A stretch of DNA of 64,000 nucleotides, from contig OY747712.1 of the NCBI GenBank assembly GCA_963556495.2, positions 20,867,735 through 20,931,734 on the forward strand, written 5' to 3'. This document shows positions 11,890 to 23,094 of the stretch, piece by piece (the first letter of the stretch is position 1; each line of letters opens with the position of its first letter). The notes under the pieces were generated by a model. It saw only the letters and a list, made by a program, of their open reading frames with translations, did no database searches and was not told where the DNA came from. A program made the translations under genes and the position numbers. The DNA is from Valencia hispanica. Taxonomy: Eukaryota > Chordata > Actinopteri > Cyprinodontiformes > Valenciidae.

Positions 11890-12930
11890 GACCTTAAACA
11901 TGTTCTGCTATCTAAATCAATAAGCTCTGGATGTTCCAAAACATGCACGGCCCGTCTAATTAAATTAGCTTTACTAAACATTAGGTATCTGTCAGGGAAG
12001 TCATTTATAATCAATGACTTAATCACTGAACATAATTACACACTTTTTTTTATCAGAAACCTGGCTAGACGTAAATAATGAAACATCTGCATTGATAGAA
12101 TCTACTCCTCCAAGTGACAATTTGTTAACCAAGAGCAAGAAACACAGACGAGGTGGACAACTTTTCATAACTCAATGAACTTTAAAAAGGTATTTCTGGG
12201 CAGATTTGACTTTTTTGAATACCTAGCTATGCATATAAATTAGCCAAACAAAGCTTTATTTTTAAGTTTATATAAACCCCCAAAACTTAACTCTAACTTC
12301 TTTAATGATTTCAGCGACCCTCTTTCGGTAATATGTATCGACTATGACCAATTAATCATTGTAGGGGAGTTCAACATCCATACCGACAACCCCTAAGATA
12401 GACTAGCAAAAACATTAGTTGACACTCTTCATAACTTTGGCCTAACCCAACATCTGACAATTTCTGTGTTTTTTTTAAGGTACCATCTCTGCTAAACTAT
12501 CTAGCCACAGTAAGACCACTATAAAAAAGCATTTTCTCAGGGACAGTTCAGTTGAAATCTTTATACATATTTACCCTCCCACCACGTCCCCCAGTAAACA
12601 ACTCAGTAAACAAGCTGGTAGATAATTTCCCCACGAAAATCTCAGACATCATTGATTCCATTGCTTCATCTAAAGTAAAAGTAGTCTCAGGTAGAAAGAA
12701 GTCTCCGTGGACAAGCGATCCACTGGTACGTAGTGAAAGAAGGGAGTGTCGTCAAGCCGAGAGAGGTTCACTGTGAGATCTACAAAGAGAGACTGAAGAA
12801 ATATCAGTTACCTTTAAAAGATACCAATAAAAGTTAACTTTAAATGAACCAATAACATTAGTTACCATAACTATGCAGGTGATACTCAGCTCTACATTAC
12901 AATGTCACCAGGTGACTTTGAACCCCACCC
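11890..12930 (+). mobile_element. L2-like LINE fragment (endonuclease to RT, internally deleted)
   Basis: Frames broken by stops read as an apurinic-type endonuclease domain: a 'LSGKSFIINDLITEHN...FFLSETWLD' type segment at about 11985-12075 (ETWLD is the family motif), 'YKPP' near 12265, 'IIVGEFNIHTDN' near 12355 (DFNIH-type motif), and 'LTQHLT' near 12440. The linker KVVSGRKKSPWTSDPL follows at about 12675-12730 and closely matches the same region of the L2 copy at 43.9-44.5 kb. At about 12845-12910 the sequence jumps to the RT catalytic region (YAGDTQLYITMSPGDFEP), so most of the RT domain is deleted. It is a dead, old insertion on the plus strand; its ends are undefined. Confidence 0.7.
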
Positions 12931-13242
12931 ATATGTTTTGTGTGTGTTGTCTGTTAATGAGAAGCATGGCTGTGCTTTTCCAGCGGGAAGTGGAGATTCT
13001 GGGCTGCTGCCCGAGGGGAGCCGCTTGTGAGCTCTCTGACACGGGAGAGGAGTGGAGGTTAGCACCTCGGGTCGATGGTGGATACGCACTTCATGATGAA
13101 TCAACCCCAAAATTTAATCAGAGTTCCCTGGTCCCATTTCGGACATTTCCTGAAAATGTAACTGTTTGAGTTATGCTGCCAATAGACAAACAGACAGATG
13201 GGCACAAAAACATCAGGTTACCTGCTGGTCGAGGTAAAAAAA

Positions 13243-13282
13243 AAAAAATATATATATATATAGATAGTATAGTATACATAGG

Positions 13283-13362
<80 letters not shown>
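13243..13362. repeat. (TA)n microsatellite
   Basis: An almost pure TA dinucleotide tract, interrupted near 13262-13283 by 'gatagtatagtatacatagga' type sequence. It creates spurious IYIYIY open frames on both strands. Confidence 0.95.
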
Positions 13363-13364
<2 letters not shown>

Positions 13365-13859
13365 AAATTGTATTTTATTATAAAATTCAGCTGATGCATC
13401 TCATATTCAGGTACACTCAATAGTACAAAAATGACGGTATCTCAAGCTATCAGTCAACACTTTATTTGGAGGTTAGGCAGTCTTCCTTTCAAAGCAGAAG
13501 AAAGCTGCTTAAGTTGCTAGCAAACAATATCAAAATATTAGACATAAAAAAATTCTGGAGTATTTCCAAACCTTCCAAGATTGAGCACAGCAGCAAGAGG
13601 TACTAATCCGCTTCAGGCAACAGCAGCAGTAGCGCATACAAAGATCTTCTATAAAGGGAAGATGCCTCACTCATGAACACAAACAAACAAACAGCAGGAT
13701 CATGACAGTGGTTTAACTGATCCTCCTATGCCCAGCCCTCCCCTGGTTTCGAGTCAGACGGCTGGGAAAGTCTCATTTTCTGGCCTGCAGAGCAAAGTTT
13801 TAAACATTCTTTATACTATTCTTTTTGTCGTTTTTGTAAATGATGGTAAATATTCGTAG

Positions 13860-14110
13860 TGCTCGAGTTCTTTGTTAACGTGTGTTTTCGACATTCGCTA
13901 CAGACCGCATGAATCTATTTAACATCTGACACTTTGAATCCGAACAATCTCCAAATAACTGAGCCAGCAGTTTTATTTTTACTAACCAGCGGCTCCAATA
14001 ATCTTTCAATACTTTCCCTCATGCCTTCGCCTGTCTCCATGCTGCCGCTGCCTTCCAGACAAAGTGCAGCAATGGGATTGGCAGTTAGTGTGAGATGCAT
14101 TCAGTGAGGA
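13860..14110 (-). pseudogene. hAT transposase fragment (BED-finger region, ZBED1-like)
   Basis: A minus-strand frame at 13915-14100 contains ERLLEPLVSKNKTAGSVIWR followed by LFGF. The 'S-x-V/I-W-x-x-F-G-F' pattern is the start of a BED zinc finger as found in ZBED1-like hAT transposases. The frame stops at a TAA before the zinc-binding cysteines and histidine appear, so only a stub remains. No terminal repeats were identified around it. It is most likely a remnant of a hAT-Ac type element rather than a host gene. Confidence 0.5.
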
Positions 14111-15860
14111 AGAGCAAGATGAAGAAATGCAAGAGATAGATGGAGAGCCAAGAAGGCATACTGGTATATTTATATCAATATAATTGATTTTGGTTAATCT
14201 TGTGATTTATATGAAATTATGACGATGTTTTTTAGAAACTCTAGGTATCGTAAAGCCCTAAGTGAAGGTTTGGCACTGAGAGCTACGTTCAGATGAGAGA
14301 AAAGCTAAGAATGACCTTAAGAAACCTCGACCTCACTGAGGAGCCAATGGACAGGGTCACTGGTTTAGAACCTTCTTGGGACCAAAAAAATTCTCACCCT
14401 TCATAAAAATGGAATAAGTTGTGCTTAGCTGACATATCAAAGAAATAGATATAACCATTGTTACTTTTTTATTTTGGTGAATTTTTTGACTGTTGGACAT
14501 AAAAGAAATACCTGTCAGAAGGACAGCTTAATGATGTGGCTTCTTTCTTCTATTTAATATAGCTGCACTTTTTGACAGGCATCCAGAAATGTGTTTTCAC
14601 CTGGGTGTTCACAACTTTTTAATGGTATTCTTGGGTTGTACAGTAATGTACATGTAAGTTTTAATCAAGGCTTGATGAATGGTAGTAACAGTTGTTTACT
14701 AACATGTTAGTAAAAATATTGACTAAAGGGATGTCTCACTGTTCTTAACGATTCTGGAACACTTTAGTTTAGTTACAGATCAAAATCTAAAACCCCAAAA
14801 CCAGTCAAAACTAGAACGTATAACTTCACACCAGAGTTTTATCACAGCTTTTATGCTTGACTGGATCAGGTAGAGCTCATCCCTAGCAAGGCACAAATAT
14901 AAAAAAAAAATCACTTATCAAGTATAAGAGCAGTTAGTTAAGGCTCAGGTTGGTTAAGAAAGTAATTTTCACATAATATATGAAATTATTTAAAAGACTC
15001 TCTTTTGTATTTGATCAGCTTACCTTTGTTTGATATCAAGATTTATTTGATGATCTAAAATATGATTTTAAAAAACCAAGTCTTTTATCACGACAGTGCA
15101 CATTGAATAATTTGGTTCTAATGTGATGAAATGTAAAAAAATTCCAAAGGTATGAACAATTTAGAAAAGCCACAGTACATGAGTCTAATTCCATAAGTTT
15201 AAAAATCACCAGGAGAGAATTGATGTCTTCCTTGTGAAGATGCTCCTATATATTATATTTAATTTCTATCCTTCCCAATTTTAAGAAAATGTTTGAACAA
15301 AGTCAGCTTTTCACATTAGAACAGAAGAGAATACTGTAGAATAAAAACAAATCTGAAAAAAATACAGTGTTGTTAAACCTCAAACCTCCACTGAGTTCTG
15401 CCCAAACAGATATTCCCACACTGCTGGCTCTGATCTGAAGGAGACTGGTCTGATTAAAAGTCAGCTGTCTCATTGCTTTCCTGCTCCTCATCCTGCCTGC
15501 ATCTTCACATCTAAGAACAAGTGCCTTAGTTTGTTTCAAAGGTCCCCTCCATATCTCATGTTTGTAAATGTTTTAACAAAGGTCAAATTTAGACACAGCA
15601 GGGAAATCACAAACATAAAAAATACAGAAAAGCGTTCGATGCCAGGAAAGTATCATTATGTTAAATCACCAAATCAGACACTTGAAGTTGTCCGAAAGGT
15701 TCTCTTCTATGAAGCAGGCACGCTGTGCCTGTTTTATGCAAATCCAACAAAGACAGAAGGAGAGAGATGAGGATTTGGTTTGTGGTTTTTTCACTCAAAC
15801 GCGGCTCTTTTTTGGCAGATCAGCAGTGGGAAGTCTGGATTAAAGTCAAGAATGTCCAGT
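14111..15860. other. No gene seen
   Basis: AT-rich. The 78-codon minus-strand frame at 15303-15539 and nearby plus-strand frames lack splice or start support and have no recognisable domain. Confidence 0.45.
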
Positions 15861-15869
15861 TTTGTCAAG

Positions 15870-16360
15870 TTATGCCTTCAAATTTGATTTTTTTAATCAA
15901 TCAATGTACTTGCATGCTTGTATGTAATGTTTTTGATCTTCCTTTACTGTCAGCTTTGAAACACCAAACAAATTTGGGCCCTTTCTTCTTTGCAGAATTT
16001 TTTTCAGCCCCACTGAAGGGTTTTTCAAAAATGAATGGCCTGTTTGAAGTCATGCCAAAGCGTCTCAGTTATATTTAAGTCTAGAATTTGACTAGGTCAC
16101 TTCAAAAACATCCATTTCGTGGGTTTTATTGAGCCATTCAGAGTTGCAGAGTCAGATCAGCATTGTAAAATCTTGCTCCATGTCCGAAACAATCAAACCT
16201 AAAGCAAGTTTAACATTTTTAAAGTTTTTGACTTAACATAGTTAAGTCACATCCCACATGATGTCATCAGATGTCATTACTTTCCACTGACCTAAACCCT
16301 AGTGCAGTAAAACAGGTCCAAAAAAATATTTTATTATACCTTTCTAGACTGACACATGTC
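15870..16360 (-). mobile_element. Decayed Tc1-like transposon fragment
   Basis: Sequence such as 'ttgggccctttcttctttgc', 'tgaatggcctgtttgaagtc' and 'gaatttgactaggtcacttc', then 'ttgagccattcagag', corresponds to the antisense of a teleost Tc1-like transposase central region. The coding strand is minus. There are multiple stops and no terminal repeats. Assignment rests on remembered similarity to abundant fish copies. Confidence 0.5.
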
Positions 16361-16639
16361 AACAAATTTGTTTTTCATCTGTTCTTGAATTTCCTTAGAT
16401 TGGGATATGAGGTGTTGATTTTTTATATCTAGGTCACAGTTAATAAATGACTCATGAAGAGGGGAAAATGGCTTTTTTACATAGGCCCAGGTAGGTTTGG
16501 ATAGCTTTTTTCTCTTAAAAGAGACATCACCTGTTACTTAAGTGAAGAACTACTCCCTATCATAGTCTTTCAGGCCTTTAGAATAAATTCTATTAAATAA
16601 AAAAAAAAATTTAAGTTGCTTTTCTGACCCATTCAATAA

Positions 16640-16945
16640 AACCCGTATTGTCTCGCGAGAGTGCACGCAATATTTCAGCGTTCCCGGGAGTTCATTATAA
16701 TAATGCAAATGAGGATTGCGTTGATAGGTCGAAGGAAGGAGGGGGGATGACGCTCCACTGCAACACTCTCCAAAAAAACAACATGGCTCACGTTATCAAT
16801 GAACCCGACCTCGAGCCCGACTCCGAACCAGCGCTGGAAAGTGAAGATGATATGATAAAATCATTAGGAAACCATTTTATACATGTTTTCACATGGAAAA
16901 AAAAGAAAATTTCAGGTGATGCCCCTTTAATAAATGAAATAATTT
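16640..16945 (+). other. CpG-richer segment with TCTCGCGAGA motif and a short acidic open frame
   Basis: A perfect TCTCGCGAGA palindrome at about 16650-16659, a known vertebrate promoter motif, lies upstream of an open frame beginning MAHVINEPDLEPDSEPALES (from about 16783). The acidic, serine- and proline-containing composition is gene-like, but the frame soon degenerates into lysine-rich AT sequence. A similar short 'MAH...' beginning occurs in the decayed segment at 55.5-56.0 kb. It may be the 5' end of a repetitive gene family or transposon; I cannot identify it. Confidence 0.3.
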
Positions 16946-17549
16946 AAAATGTTTTATACCTGAGTATCTACTCAAGTAACAAACTTTGCTTCATGCTATT
17001 AAACGTTTAAGTGTGATAACAAAGCAAAAACAGAGAAAATCTGAAGATACTTGAGCTCACCAACTGATGCTCTATATACAATATAAAGATTAGTGAGAAC
17101 ATTGCGTGTTGGATAATTCAGCAGATGACATATTATTCAGTTATTTTAGGGTTAATTAAATCATACAAAATTGGAGATCAAAACAAAACGCTTCAGACGA
17201 AGCGATTTTCCATATTTTCATACCTGAAGTAGCCTACTAGCAAAGGATCCCAGTGGTGTCAAGTATTGCAATTTCTGTGAAAACCAAGTAGAGATGTCAT
17301 TTGATACTGAGCTGACAGCTCTAAAGCCCTAAGAGTGAGACGTACTGATACCACATGTCCTTTTGCTTCTTCTGTAAAGACAAAGTCATGTCTGATAATG
17401 TCAGATTGTGACAAAATAACCCTCAGCTAACAGACAGGCTCAGCTCATATTTTATTCTGTTTGCACTTTTCAAGCACAAGCAGCACCCAAAGATCGTTAA
17501 CTAAATAAAGGAAAACTAAATAAAAACCCGTTGGATTCCAGCCCAAAAG

Positions 17550-17650
17550 GTTATATCAATCAATCAATCAACCTTATTTATTAAGCACTTTTCATTCAAT
17601 GAAATGCAGTTCAAAGTTCTATACAAAGTTAAAAATTTACCCTACATATA
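17550..17650 (-). repeat. SINE/LINE 3'-end repeat with (ATCA)n tail
   Basis: The run 'tcaatcaatcaatcaacctt' followed by 'agcacttttcattcaatgaa' and 'ttcaaagttctatac' is the reverse of a typical teleost LINE/SINE 3' end. Confidence 0.55.
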
Positions 17651-18164
17651 TCATACATACCTACATATATAGGCTCCAACCCAGGGCGCTCAAAGGAGCA
17701 CCCAAGCACTACCCGGAAACCGCCAAGGCAGCCATATTACAAGTTTTCAACCAGTAGGTGGTGATACTGATGGCGATAACTACAGATGTTTAAAAAGATT
17801 ATCAAAAACCTCCCAAACAGATATAGCTCTTGTTTTTGACCCTGTTTATCCTTCCCTATAAATTAATCAAATTCTTTAGCTCACATTACAATTTTAAATG
17901 AAACAGAATCAGGACAAAGCAATCATACCACTTCGTTGTGGTCTCCAACACAGGAACCAGAGGAGGCAATGTGCTAGTGTAGATTAGATACATTAAATCC
18001 ACTTTGCTCAAAGTTTCCATCACAACTGCTCACGGTGGCTGCCAGGAGCCATTTTACTTGGGTTGAATGACTTTTCTACCAAATAAAGCATCCAAACCGT
18101 GCTCCTTAAACTTTGAAGTAGAGCATGTTATGGTCTGATTAACTATAGCTTAAAATTTAGGCGA

Positions 18165-18600
18165 TTCCAGAGGGCAAGTTTGGCCAGAATACAACAACGT
18201 GCATAACATTAGGAACACCACACTCACAGTGAAATATGGTGATAGCAGCATCATGCTGTATGGTTTGTTTTCTTCAGATGAGAATAAACTTTTTGTCAAG
18301 GTGGAATAAATACTGTACAGTTCTAAATGGCAACAAACCAAAACTTTCAGAGGCCTGCTCAAAAGCTGAGAATCACAGCGAATCCAAGCAGATAAAAGAA
18401 ATGGGCTTCTCCAAAAGAAAATTAAAAGTTTAGCAAGAGCCTAGCAAGAGCCCAGAACTAAATCTCCAATAATCCATGGAGCCACCTCAAGAGGTTTGTA
18501 GGCAATCGATGTCTTTACAATCTGATAGATATGAAGAACTTTTGAAAGGTGGAGTGACAAAATATTCCCAAGTTAAGATCTTGAATGTTAATAGACCCTT
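18165..18600 (+). mobile_element. Decayed Tc1-like transposon fragment
   Basis: 'cactcacagtgaaatatggt' followed by 'gcagcatcatgctgtatgg' corresponds to the GGSIMLWG-type region between the catalytic aspartates of Tc1 transposases. The downstream part near 18475-18560 ('gagccacctcaagaggtttg') fits the C-terminal region. The frame is destroyed by indels. Confidence 0.5.
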
Positions 18601-18879
18601 AAGGAGGAAAACTGATTCCTCAAAAAAAATCAAAAAATCAAAAAAATCAAAAAGGTGCGAGCCCTTAAAAAACCAGGTTGTTGCAGCTTTCTTACATGTT
18701 TCCCTCTCTTCTTTCTCCACACCTCTATTTGTTTTTTTATTTGATTTTTATGGAATAAATATCCCAGTAAAGGTGGAAAAGTCTTTTTTTTACATTGCAA
18801 GAGCCTGAAATTTTAAGAGGTGTTACTAGACTTTTAATAAATTATAATTAATTTGCCTATTCATGTTTTATATTGGGTT

Positions 18880-18960
18880 TAATGATGGTGCAGTTGGTAG
18901 CAATGTTGCCTTGCAGCAAGAAGGTTCTGGGTTAAAAGGAATAGGAATAAGTGGGTATAG
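18880..18960 (+). repeat. Teleost interspersed repeat, left part
   Basis: 'gatggtgcagttggtagcaa' through 'gcaagaaggttctgggtt' is the start of an abundant fish repeat. Its middle and right parts occur as separate copies at 36590-36790 and 60755-61075. Confidence 0.5.
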
Positions 18961-20985
18961 ATGATGTTTTATATCATCATCATCATCAGGGTGACATTTT
19001 TTGAATGTTTTACATTATAGATCGACTTTGACACACAGAATTTTTGATTAACACTCCTTTCTTTTATAATTTAGGCAGAATTTATTTATTTTGTGTCATT
19101 TCAGCACCAGGCATTAAATTATAATTCCTTTCTCCTCCATAATATCTCACCCACCTAAACTGAATAAGTCAAGACTGAGGAAGCTTGAAATTACCAGAAA
19201 TTCTAGACTTTATGTCAGTGGAGTATTCTTCATAATCCTTTCTTTTGGAAATAGGTCTATCTTAAAAAAAACAGAGTGCTGTAGATGAATAGAGATACTT
19301 TAGTTGTCAAACCAACCAAAGCTGATCCCAGCCTCATTGTGTGAAGACAGGAGAATCACATTATCTCTTAATTTTCTTTCATTTTCACAGACATTCACAC
19401 AAAAACTCTTCTTTTTGCTTCCTGAAACACAGGGGGTTTGAGTCGAAATGAACATTCAGTGCAATATGTTTGAATCCTTACTGAGAATCCTTTTTTCTTC
19501 AGTTAATTGAGTTGAGTAAAAATGTACCGAGGTAAAAGGAAATGGCTTCAACTGGAACATGTATAACATGATTAGACTCTTAATCTGACTGTATCGTTTT
19601 CAGTTATAATTGGATTATACTGGACTGTATATAATTGAATTTGTTTACTTTTTCAGTGAAACGCCCTGAATTTGTTATTAATTGATGGTACAGTATACAA
19701 ATAAAATGACTGTAGCTGGGATTCAAATGATTTGTTAAGAGTAGATTCTTACTGTCCCTGTTTAAAGGGCCAATGAGGTCTCAGAAAATATTCATCTTAT
19801 TTGAACATGGCAGCGCATTGTTCCTGACAAAAGAGGGATTGTCTTTGACAAGTGAGGAAGAGCTTTTTGAAGAACTGTTTTTGATATTTTTTTTAAAGTT
19901 TTGTTGAACAAACTAAAGTGATGAATCCGACACCCTTGTGATCCTTCAAGGATGAAGCTGCATGTTCAAAACAAAACTTCAAAGATGCATCAGTTTTCAG
20001 GGTCTTTTTTTTGCCATCGCCTGGATGAGGCGTAACATAAAGTGCTCAAGAGTAACCACTTCTGTATATGTACTACAAAATATTGTCTAATAGGGCTGAG
20101 AATAAAATTAATACAAACATGCTTCCTAGTTTGCTAAAAAGAAACCGTTACCAGAGTTTCCCCTACCATCACATTAGAGCGCAAACAGCACTGCTGGTCA
20201 GCTGGCTGAAGGAAGGCTCTTTCTCTTTTCTCTCACTTACAGGAAAGACAAACTTGGGTGTTTGAAAATATTTCCAGACACAGCTGCTGGACCTACAGGA
20301 GAAGAAAATTTTATAATTTAACATCAGCTTGTAATAATTGGGAGAGACTACGCATGTAGTCTGGCACTTAAAAAGCCCAGTTTTAGGAGGTGATTATTCA
20401 ACATGTTATGCGGAAATCTATATCTAAAACAGTCTAGTAGTATTCAGTATAATCTAAAAGAAAATAACATTGAAAAATCGTATAGATATATAATTATAAT
20501 TGTAAATCCCAATTTGTTAAAAATATGTTTGATCTGCAGCAGAAATAATTGTTACTTTTACTTTTTAATTTCAACCACTTCCAATATCATATACTTTTAC
20601 CATGTATTTTACTCAGGGTTGCAATCCCATGAGAATCACACACTGACCCATGTCTACTTGTTATTAAGTCCCTAATAAGGTTACTAAACTATTTTTACAT
20701 CACTTACAGTGTTTTTTTTCCTCTTATGAATCTATAACAATCAACCAGTTGTCTTTGATAACAATTCATAACACAGTGAGAGCAACTGTTTCCCAAACGC
20801 ATTAACCATGTGTCAATGTTCCCCTAAACAGCATTGACCCCTCTGGCTAAGAAGAGCATCTTACAATTTCTATTAGCTAATGATTATGGAGACATTCATG
20901 AAACCAGGCAGGAAAAGAACAGTTACAATGCTCCCTGCATGCACACGCAAGCACACACACACAGGTGTTCCTCTCCAAAACCCAT
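18961..20985. other. No gene seen
   Basis: AT-rich sequence without coding character. A short (CA)n run lies near 20953-20962. Confidence 0.45.
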
Positions 20986-20989
20986 CCAC

Positions 20990-21129
20990 TCAGTAACTCG
21001 GAAATGACCTAGTTAGTTCCCATGACAACAAATCCCAACACAAAGGAGCGATCAGAAGAATGGATCTTTGGCCGTCGCTCTGGATGCTGTTGACGTTTGG
21101 GACCATCGAGGAGCGGTTAATGAGCGCAC
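20990..21129 (-). CDS. Candidate terminal exon on minus strand, product unknown
   Basis: On the minus strand a strong acceptor ('gctgttttttctcag'-type, a T-rich tract ending at 21130) precedes a GC-richer segment that reads, after two leading bases, ALINRSSMVPNVNSIQSDGQ and continues about 25 more codons to a TGA at 20990. Its phase fits the candidate first exon at 25160-25172 exactly (ATG CAA CAT GAA G + GT GCG). The composition differs sharply from the surrounding AT-rich DNA. I do not recognise the protein, and no strong donor was seen inside the segment. It could be a terminal exon, an untranslated exon or chance. Confidence 0.25.
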
Positions 21130-22270
21130 CTGAGAAAAAAACAGCAGCTCCATTTCACTGAGCTTCACAAGACATGGGAAGTTCACTAGCATGAACATAA
21201 CCTGATTATTCTTAGAGAATGCATTCTATCAGACTGAGCAGAAATGACTCAAGAGCAAATGACTACAGTATTTTACAAAACACTTTATCCCCGTACTGCA
21301 CAAACTTTTTTACAATTATATAAAAAGTTAAATTTGTTCTGTTTTTGCTGTCAATTGGCTGCTAAATTAGGTGAAGACTCTTTGAATTTGTATATTGCCC
21401 TTATAATAAAGACAAATTTAGGTATGGTGCCAATTAGCAACATTGGGCACAACTGGTACAAATTAAAACGAAAGCCAATTTACTGCTATTTCTCAAAAAG
21501 GGCGTTGTAATTGATTTCTTTACAATTATTGTGCTTTCATTTTTCTAATACAGGTCAAAACTGTAAAATTTCTACAGATTGTAGTTCACACTTTGATCTC
21601 TAGATGGCGACAAAGTATATCCTATATGATATTTAGTATGTGTGGTATATGTGAGTTCCGGAAGCACCTTGGGCTAAATTTCATTAGTATGCAAGGGGTC
21701 ATGGTTGCATTTAGATTATCTGGAAGATTTGAGCTGACAATAGTAGTAAATAGTAAATCAAAGATTTCTTTATAAGCAACGGACTCGAACAGCACAGCAC
21801 TTCTACACATCTAAAAAAATACAATTGATAATCATTTACATTGCTACAGATAGGGTAGGGACCAGGCAATTGCTGTCATAATATCTTTTGAGAGATATCC
21901 ATTTCATTATCTATTAGTAAAAAAAAATTGCTAGTTGAATGAAAATAATCTTTAAACTAAAATCTGCCAGCAAGGGAATGAATAATTTGAGGTTTTACTA
22001 TGTGTATGGTATGTCTAAACAGTTCATTATATACAATCTGTAAAACAATGTTACGATGTAGCCCAGATTTTGTCTGCATTCTGTCCAGTATAATGTAGGC
22101 TGGAGTCAAGCCTCACAGTCTGAATGACATTTAAAAAATGATTTTAAAAATATATAAATATGCAGTTAAATTGAGCTTGAAATCTATATTCAGTACCAAC
22201 AAAGTGCCTCTGGGAAGTCAGTGGGATGATATTATCATGCACTTACTTATCTGATTTGTTTAAGCTAATA
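21130..22270. other. No gene seen
   Basis: AT-rich. Open frames at 21244-21510 and 21593-21775 show no domain and no splice support. Confidence 0.4.
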
Positions 22271-22274
22271 CCAA

Positions 22275-22850
22275 GTTAACGGAGAGTTGTGGAAACTCCA
22301 CAACAACGGAGAGTGTGGAAAAGATGTGGAGAAGCATGTGCAAGCTGGTTAGAATGGACGGAGAAAAGTGTCAGGTGTGATGTGTGATAAAAGGGTTTCA
22401 GCAAAAATGAAAGGCAAGGTGTGCAAGACAGTAGTGAGACCAGCGATGTTGTTTAGAGACAGAACCAATGATGAAAAGACAGGAAGAAGAACTGGAGGTT
22501 GCAGAACTCAAGATATTGAGATTCTCTTTGGGAGTGACGAGGATGAATAGGATTAGGAATGAGTAAATTAGAGGGACAGCTCTATTAGATGTTTTAGAGA
22601 TAAAATCAGAGAGGCCAGACTGAGATGGTTTGGATATGTTCAGAGGAGAGACGACGATTATATCAGTAGAAATATGCTGAGGTTGGAGCCACCAGGCAGG
22701 AGGCAGAGAGGAAGACCAAAAAAAGAGATTTATGGATGTGGTGAAAGAGGACGTGAAGTTAGTTGGTGTGAGGGCAGAGGACAGGACTCAATGGAGACAG
22801 ATGATTCGCTGTGACGACCCCTGAATCGAAAAGTCAAACAGAGGAATATG
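22275..22850 (+). mobile_element. RTE-like LINE reverse-transcriptase C-terminal fragment
   Basis: Broken plus-strand frames read as the end of an endonuclease-reverse transcriptase ORF: 'VSGVMCDKRVSAKMKGKVCK' with 'TVVRPAML' at about 22368-22450, then 'RLRWFGYV'-like sequence near 22620, a 'PPGRRQRGRPKK'-like run near 22690, and a clean terminal stretch MDVVKEDVKLVGVRAEDRTQ ending 'WRQMIRCDDP' stop at about 22733-22825. At least three frameshifts and several stops are present. The 5' half (endonuclease and RT palm) is missing, as is usual for 5'-truncated LINEs. Confidence 0.7.
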
Positions 22851-23094
22851 ATCTAATTTGTTTGAGCTGAGAAATAATACACTGTTGTGACATGTTTCAA
22901 CATGTAACACCTGACATTTAAAAAAAGTGTGTTTGATACTTGTGCAAACTGTGTAGCTTCTTACCACCTACATGACATTACACATACAGTATGGCAATAA
23001 CAGTTAGACAAATACAGCTACATTTTCTTCATCCGATGCAAAATTGTATTAAAGAACTAGTGATCTAAAAAAATTCCATCTGCATTACTTTAAG

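Noticed and set aside
13118..13420. IYIYIY open frames on both strands
   Set aside because: Produced by the (TA)n microsatellite. The same applies at 47350-47607 and 58934-59489.
15303..15539. 78-codon minus-strand open frame with a mixed composition start
   Set aside because: Ends in an AT-rich phenylalanine run, no splice sites or recognisable domain.
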